From Chloroflexota bacterium (GTDB lineage Bacteria > Chloroflexota > Dehalococcoidia > Bin125), in the NCBI GenBank assembly GCA_003228175.2, contig QGNQ01000001.1:62001-126000 (forward strand): a DNA stretch of 64,000 nt, given 5' to 3'. Both the position numbers and the translations under genes were made by a program. Each line of letters begins with the position of its first letter. The stretch's first letter is position 1. The notes below the pieces were generated by a model. That model had not been told where the DNA came from, ran no database searches, and saw only the letters and a list, made by a program, of their open reading frames with translations. Shown in pieces: positions 60,025 through 64,000 of the stretch.

Positions 60025-62036
60025 GCTGACTCTCCAGTTTCGGCCTCTTCCAGCACGACGAGCAGCGCACCGTTCGCAACTTGCTCCCCGGGGCTGACGC
60101 GCACTTCGGTGACAACGCCGGCGGCTGGCGCAGTGATGCGGTGCTCCATCTTCATGGCTTCGAGCAGCAGCAGCAGGTCGCCCGCCTGGACGGTAGCGCC
60201 CGGCACGACGAGTACATCGACGACCTTGCCCGGCATCGGTGCGACGAGGCCGCCGGCGGGGCCCTCCAGGTGGCGATCGGGGAAGCGAGGCAGCTGCGTC
60301 AGCCGGACATCGCCCTCCGGGCCCTGCACATGCCAGCGGTCATTGTCGGCGACGAGGGCGAAGCGGCTGCGACGCCCGTCGATTTCGAGGGTGACGGAGT
60401 CGTCACCGCGCGCGCTGACGAGCACGCGTTGGTCGCCGGCGCCGGCATCGACCCAGAACGAGCCGTCGCGGCGCGATTGATAGCGCACGACGATCTCATT
60501 GTCGTCCGGCCCGTCACCACCCCCGATCTCGTAGTGGACCTCTTCTGGCGGCATCTGCGAGTTGCGCCACCCGCTGGTGAAGGAGGCCAACACGGTGGCT
60601 GCGGCGCGGCGGTCCGATTGCGCGGCCATCGCGGCGGCGATCGCCGCGCTACGCAGCTCAGAGTCGGAGGGGACGCGCACGCGCGCGGGCGCGACGCGCT
60701 CGATGAAGTCGGTCGTCGTGTCGCCTGCCAGGAAGGCGGGGTGCCGCAGCGTCGCGACGAGGAAGTCACGATTCGTCGTGAGGCCCTGCACGCGCGTGCG
60801 TTCCAAGACGCGCGCCAGCCGGGCAGCGGCTTGCTCGCGGGTGGGGGCGTGTGCGATCACCTTGGCCAGGATGGGGTCGAACTCGATCGACACCTCGGAG
60901 CCGGTCTCGATGCCGGAGTCGAAGCGGGCCGCCGGCGAGGAGGGCGGCTCCCAGGCAAGGACGGTGCCAGTCGCCGGCAGGAAGTCGTTGTCGGGGTCTT
61001 CGGCGTAGAGGCGCGCTTCGATCGCGTGGCCGTTGATCTGGAGGTCGGATTGGGTGACGTCGAGCGACTCCCCCTGCGCGACGCGAATCTGCTCGCGCAC
61101 CAGATCGAGGCCGGTGATCGCCTCGGTGACCGGGTGCTCGACCTGCAGGCGGGTGTTCATTTCCAGGAACCAGAACTGCCGACCACTGAGCAGGAACTCC
61201 ACGGTCCCGACCGACGTGTAGCCGATCGCCGCGGCGGCTTGGACGGCGGCCGTGCCCATGGCGGCACGCAAGCCCTCATCCAGCGCGGGTGAGGGCGCCT
61301 CCTCGATGATCTTTTGATGGCGGCGCTGAATGGAGCACTCACGCTCGAAGCAGTGGATCACGTTGCCCAGGCTGTCGCCCAGGATCTGCACTTCGACGTG
61401 TCGCGTCTGCGCGAGCCAGCGTTCGAGAAAGACGGTGTCGTCGCCGAAGGCGCCGGCGGCTTCGCGGCGGGCGGCGTCGATCGCGTCGCTCAGCTCGCCG
61501 GCGCTCTCTACGACCCGCATGCCCTTGCCGCCGCCGCCGGCGGAAGCCTTGACGAGTAGCGGGTAGCCGATCGCGTCGGCGGGCCCGCTGGGGTCTTGCC
61601 CCGCGACGACCTCATGCGAAGGCAGGGTGGGGACTCCGGCTTCATCCATCGCGCGCTTCGCAGCCAGCTTGTCGCCCATTGAGGCGATCGCGTCCGCGGA
61701 CGGTCCCACCCAGACGAGGCCCGCCTCAACGACCGCTCGCGCGAATTCCGCGTTCTCGGAGAGGAAGCCGTAGCCCGGGTGGACTGCCTCGGCGCCGCTG
61801 CGCCTCGCGGCGTCGAGGATCTTCGCCACGTCCAGGTAGCTCTCGGCCGCCGTGCGACCGCCCAGCGCGACCGCCTCGTCCGCGTCTTGGACGAAGGGGG
61901 CGTCGGCGTCGCCATCGGCGTAGACGGCGATGGTGCGCAGGCCCATCGCCTGCGCGGTGCGCATGATGCGTCGGGCGATCTCCCCGCGGTTGGCGACGAG
62001 CAGGCTGGTGATTGGTTGTGTAGTGGTCACGATCAC
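60021..62036 (-). CDS. Acyl-CoA carboxylase biotin carboxylase/BCCP subunit (MCC/GCC alpha type)
   Basis: 671 residues. ATP-dependent carboxylation of biotin. The biotin carboxylase part has LLVANRGEIARRIMRTAQAM, the Gly-rich ATP loop KASAGGGGKGMRVV, FLERWLAQTRHVEVQILGD, ERECSIQRRHQKIIEEAPSP and EMNTRLQVEHPVTEAITG-LDLV. A linker of about 170 residues is followed by the biotinyl domain with acceptor Lys in LLLLEAMKMEHRITAPAAGV. This alpha-subunit layout is that of methylcrotonyl- and geranyl-CoA carboxylases. GTG 62036 overlaps the carboxyltransferase stop (GTGA), which decides the start; the much longer frame upstream runs across the neighbour gene and is not real. Confidence 0.93.
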   Translation of the reverse strand: MIVTTTQPITSLLVANRGEIARRIMRTAQAMGLRTIAVYADGDADAPFVQDADEAVALGGRTAAESYLDVAKILDAARRSGAEAVHPGYGFLSENAEFARAVVEAGLVWVGPSADAIASMGDKLAAKRAMDEAGVPTLPSHEVVAGQDPSGPADAIGYPLLVKASAGGGGKGMRVVESAGELSDAIDAARREAAGAFGDDTVFLERWLAQTRHVEVQILGDSLGNVIHCFERECSIQRRHQKIIEEAPSPALDEGLRAAMGTAAVQAAAAIGYTSVGTVEFLLSGRQFWFLEMNTRLQVEHPVTEAITGLDLVREQIRVAQGESLDVTQSDLQINGHAIEARLYAEDPDNDFLPATGTVLAWEPPSSPAARFDSGIETGSEVSIEFDPILAKVIAHAPTREQAAARLARVLERTRVQGLTTNRDFLVATLRHPAFLAGDTTTDFIERVAPARVRVPSDSELRSAAIAAAMAAQSDRRAAATVLASFTSGWRNSQMPPEEVHYEIGGGDGPDDNEIVVRYQSRRDGSFWVDAGAGDQRVLVSARGDDSVTLEIDGRRSRFALVADNDRWHVQGPEGDVRLTQLPRFPDRHLEGPAGGLVAPMPGKVVDVLVVPGATVQAGDLLLLLEAMKMEHRITAPAAGVVTEVRVSPGEQVANGALLVVLEEAETGESA

Positions 62037-63661
62037 ATCCGCCAAACGCCGTAGCCGGCCGCGCCCTTGACGTCGTTGTTGTGGCAGGCGGAGAGCGCGA
62101 GGCCGATGGCCGTGCGCGTGTCGCGTGGATCGATGATGCCGTCGTCGGAGACGCGGGAGCTGGCGTACAGACCCAACGAGCGCCGCTCCATCCAGTACTC
62201 CACGCCCTCGGCGCGCTTGCGATCCGCCTCCTCGTCCCATTCCTGCCCGCGGCGCTCGGCCGCGGCGCGCTGCACGATCGACATCACGCCCGCCATCTGC
62301 TTCGGGCCCATGACGGCGATCTTGGCCGTCGGCCAGAGGAAGGTGAAGCGGGTGTTGTAGGCACGACCGCTCATCCCGTAGTTCCCCGCCCCGTAGGACG
62401 CCCCCACGATCACGGTGATGTGCGGCACCGTGGAGTTGGACACGGCGTTGATCATCTTGGAACCGTTTTTCGTGATGCCGCCCTGTTCGAAGTCGGTCCC
62501 CACGATGTAGCCGGTAATGTTCTGCAGGAACAGGATCGGCACATCCACCTGGTTGCAGAGCTGGATGAACTGGGCCGCCTTCTCTGCCGACTCCGAGAAC
62601 AGCGCACCGTTGTTGCCAACGATGCCAATGGGGTAGCCGTGGATGGAGGCCCAGCCCGTCACCAGCGTGGGGCCGTAGAGCGGCTTGAACTCCTCGAAGC
62701 GGGAGCCGTCGACCACCCGGGCGATGACCTCGCGGATGTCGAGCGGCGATCGCAGGTCCCGCGAGACCATGCCCAGCAGTTCTTCCGGGTCGTGCACGGG
62801 GGCGTCGGCGGGGAGGCTGGGGCCCGGGCCCAACTTGCGCCAGTTGAGGTGCGCAATCACATCCCGGCACATGCGGATGCCCTCTTCCTCATCCTCCGCG
62901 AGGTAGTCGGCCAGGCCGGAGATGCGAGCGTGCATGTCGCCGCCGCCGAGCGCCTCGTCGTCGGCGTCCTCACCGGTCGCCATCTTGACCAGCGGGGGGC
63001 CGCCCAAGAACACCTTGGAGCGGTTCTGGATGAAGATGTTGTAGTCGCTCATGCCGGGTTGATACGCGCCGCCGGCGGTGGAACTGCCGAAGACGACGGA
63101 GATCGTGGGGATGCGCATCTTCGAGAGCTCAGTGATCTCGTAGAACAACCGGCCCGACTCGGCGAAATGGCCGGTGTCCTTGAGCATCTCCTCTTCGGGG
63201 TCGCCGGTGACGCCGCGCAGGTCGGCCCCGGCCGACTCGACGAACTGCACATAGGGGAGACGGTTCTCCCGCGCGATTTGCAGACCGCGCATGAGCTTCT
63301 TGCCGTTGAAGGGGTTGAAGGCGCCGGCACGGACCGACGGGTCGTGGCCCAGGATCAAGCACTCGACGCCAGAGATGACGCCGATCCCCAGGACGAATCC
63401 TGACCCCACCGGGTAATGCGATGACCAAGCCGCGAGCGGGCTGATCTCCAGGAACGGCGTATCGCGATCCAGCACCATGGCAATGCGTTCGCGTATTGGC
63501 AGCTTGCCGCGGCTGCGCAGCCGCGTCATCGCCTCTTCGCCGCCCCCGCGCGCCGCCTCGTGCAGCAATTCGTCGATCTGCCCGACCATCTCGACCATGT
63601 CGTCGCGGTTCTTCTGGAACCCCTCGACGCGGGGGTCGATGCCCGATGTCAACGTGACCAT
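62033..63661 (-). CDS. Acyl-CoA carboxyltransferase beta subunit (MCC/GCC/PCC type)
   Basis: 542 residues. The partner of the biotin carboxylase that follows it. Marks are RSRGKLPIRERIAMVLDRDT, VGSGFVLGIGVISGVECLIL, FVESAGADLRGVTGDPEEEM, FGSSTAGGAYQPGMSDYNIF, FLQNITGYIVGTDFEQGGIT and VIVGASYGAGNYGMSGRAYN. The F-L-Q-N-I-T-G-Y and G-A-G-N-Y-G-M-S-G-R motifs point to the methylcrotonyl/geranyl-CoA carboxylase branch rather than acetyl-CoA. It differs clearly from the three tandem copies at 47-51.5 kb. ATG 63661 has GGAGGGAA upstream. It is the first gene of the six-gene minus-strand operon. Confidence 0.93.
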   Translation of the reverse strand: MVTLTSGIDPRVEGFQKNRDDMVEMVGQIDELLHEAARGGGEEAMTRLRSRGKLPIRERIAMVLDRDTPFLEISPLAAWSSHYPVGSGFVLGIGVISGVECLILGHDPSVRAGAFNPFNGKKLMRGLQIARENRLPYVQFVESAGADLRGVTGDPEEEMLKDTGHFAESGRLFYEITELSKMRIPTISVVFGSSTAGGAYQPGMSDYNIFIQNRSKVFLGGPPLVKMATGEDADDEALGGGDMHARISGLADYLAEDEEEGIRMCRDVIAHLNWRKLGPGPSLPADAPVHDPEELLGMVSRDLRSPLDIREVIARVVDGSRFEEFKPLYGPTLVTGWASIHGYPIGIVGNNGALFSESAEKAAQFIQLCNQVDVPILFLQNITGYIVGTDFEQGGITKNGSKMINAVSNSTVPHITVIVGASYGAGNYGMSGRAYNTRFTFLWPTAKIAVMGPKQMAGVMSIVQRAAAERRGQEWDEEADRKRAEGVEYWMERRSLGLYASSRVSDDGIIDPRDTRTAIGLALSACHNNDVKGAAGYGVWRM

Positions 63662-63692
63662 GTACGACTTCCCTCCGAATACCGAAGCGATG

Positions 63693-64000
63693 CTAACGCA
63701 GGGAGCCCCAGCGCAGAATCCCAACGTCCTCTTCCAGCTCGATGCCGGCGTGTACCGCCCGCAGGACGGAGCGCGCCTGGGTGCTGGGGCAGAGCCGCGG
63801 CTGGAAGGCGATGTCCTGGTTGTCGGTCAGCAGGCATCGGAGCTCAGCGTGGATGCCGCCCTCATCGATGATGGTGCGCAGGAGCAGCGAGACACCCGTC
63901 GCGTCGGGCCCGTATCGCCCCGGGGTGCCGAAAACGAAGTTTCCCAGGGAGTAGATCACCGGCATGCTGCCGCCGGAGTCCGTTGGGATCAGGGCAATGG
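63693..64000 (-). CDS. CapA-family protein, C-terminal part (5' end outside window)
   Basis: The last 102 residues of a CapA/PgsA poly-gamma-glutamate synthesis-type protein: DSGGSMPVIYSLGNFVFGTP, GVSLLLRTIIDEGGIHAELR and CLLTDNQDIAFQPRLCPST. The YSLGNFVF segment is the conserved last metal-site region of the family (compare FALGNFVFDQDW in the 18767 gene). The gene ends 31 bases before the carboxyltransferase start, in the same orientation. Confidence 0.75.
   Translation of the reverse strand, partial: IALIPTDSGGSMPVIYSLGNFVFGTPGRYGPDATGVSLLLRTIIDEGGIHAELRCLLTDNQDIAFQPRLCPSTQARSVLRAVHAGIELEEDVGILRWGSLR

Noticed and set aside
60021-62870. Very long minus-strand frame of over 940 codons covering the biotin carboxylase and beyond
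   Set aside because: The first 280 residues are low-complexity text opposite or out of phase with the carboxyltransferase gene; the GTGA overlap at 62036 gives the proper start.
1-64000. tRNA, rRNA, transposase or integrase genes and attachment sites
   Set aside because: No tRNA-like cloverleaf with a recognisable T-arm, no rRNA-like stretch and no transposase motif was noticed on reading both strands; a covariance-model search was not possible.

Overview
The window is GC-rich, almost wall-to-wall coding DNA from a monoderm-type bacterium. It has many lipoproteins with plain N-terminal signal/lipobox sequences, a LexA box of the Gram-positive type (GAAC-N4-GTTC), an imuB/dnaE2 mutagenesis locus, a bactofilin, and a very large share of acyl-CoA enzymes: four family III or crotonase-type clusters, two acyl-CoA carboxylase loci, several SDRs and MFS carriers. 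Together with secreted proteins built from CSLREA/beta-helix, GerMN, DUF6174, VIT-VWA and DUF4344 domains, this suggests Chloroflexota, probably a Dehalococcoidia/SAR202-like or related lineage. That placement is inference from gene content; no rRNA, tRNA, CRISPR array or intact mobile element was seen.

Layout. 0-6 kb: a partial crotonase, a PH-domain membrane protein, two secreted modular proteins and a CoA transferase. 6-14 kb: bactofilin; a two-gene unit of a GrdB/PrdB-like protein with an in-frame UGA (probable selenocysteine) and a 2-oxo-4-pentenoate-type hydratase; two dehydrogenases; DinB-like and secreted proteins; an enoyl-CoA hydratase and a MaoC-type hydratase. 14-27.5 kb: a breakpoint joining a GH114 tail to a headless histidine kinase; an iron-type binding lipoprotein; TypA; a CapA lipoprotein with a binding-protein-like front half; an M23 peptidase; a VIT-VWA protein; a duplicated DUF4344 metallopeptidase lipoprotein; and a CDF transporter. 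27.5-36 kb: a beta-helix surface protein and the SOS-controlled imuB-DUF6504-dnaE2 operon. 36-46.9 kb: a translationally coupled CoA-transferase/CoA-transferase/acyl-CoA dehydrogenase operon, three MFS carriers, a CPA2 antiporter broken by one in-frame TGA, and a GNAT. 47-51.5 kb: three tandem carboxyltransferase-like genes with no biotin carboxylase beside them. 51.5-55.7 kb: a DUF3179 lipoprotein, then a second breakpoint where a flavin halogenase-like gene runs into a headless ABC permease. 55.8-63.7 kb: one long minus-strand operon (carboxyltransferase, biotin carboxylase/BCCP, AtuA, a mycothiol-type DinB-fold protein, enoyl-CoA hydratase, SDR) that contains most of the parts of the Pseudomonas Atu (acyclic terpene) set. 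The right edge holds the end of a second CapA gene.

The metabolic genes fit a heterotroph that activates unusual carboxylic acids as CoA esters, moves the CoA with family III transferases, and dehydrogenates, hydrates and carboxylates them. The most notable items are the probable selenoprotein with a SECIS-like hairpin, a recurrent 'GWNLVxWxG' secreted module present five times in three otherwise unrelated proteins, two junctions that each truncate two genes at once (real deletions or assembly chimeras), the triple carboxyltransferase array, and a CoA-transferase pair in which one partner lacks the catalytic aspartate.
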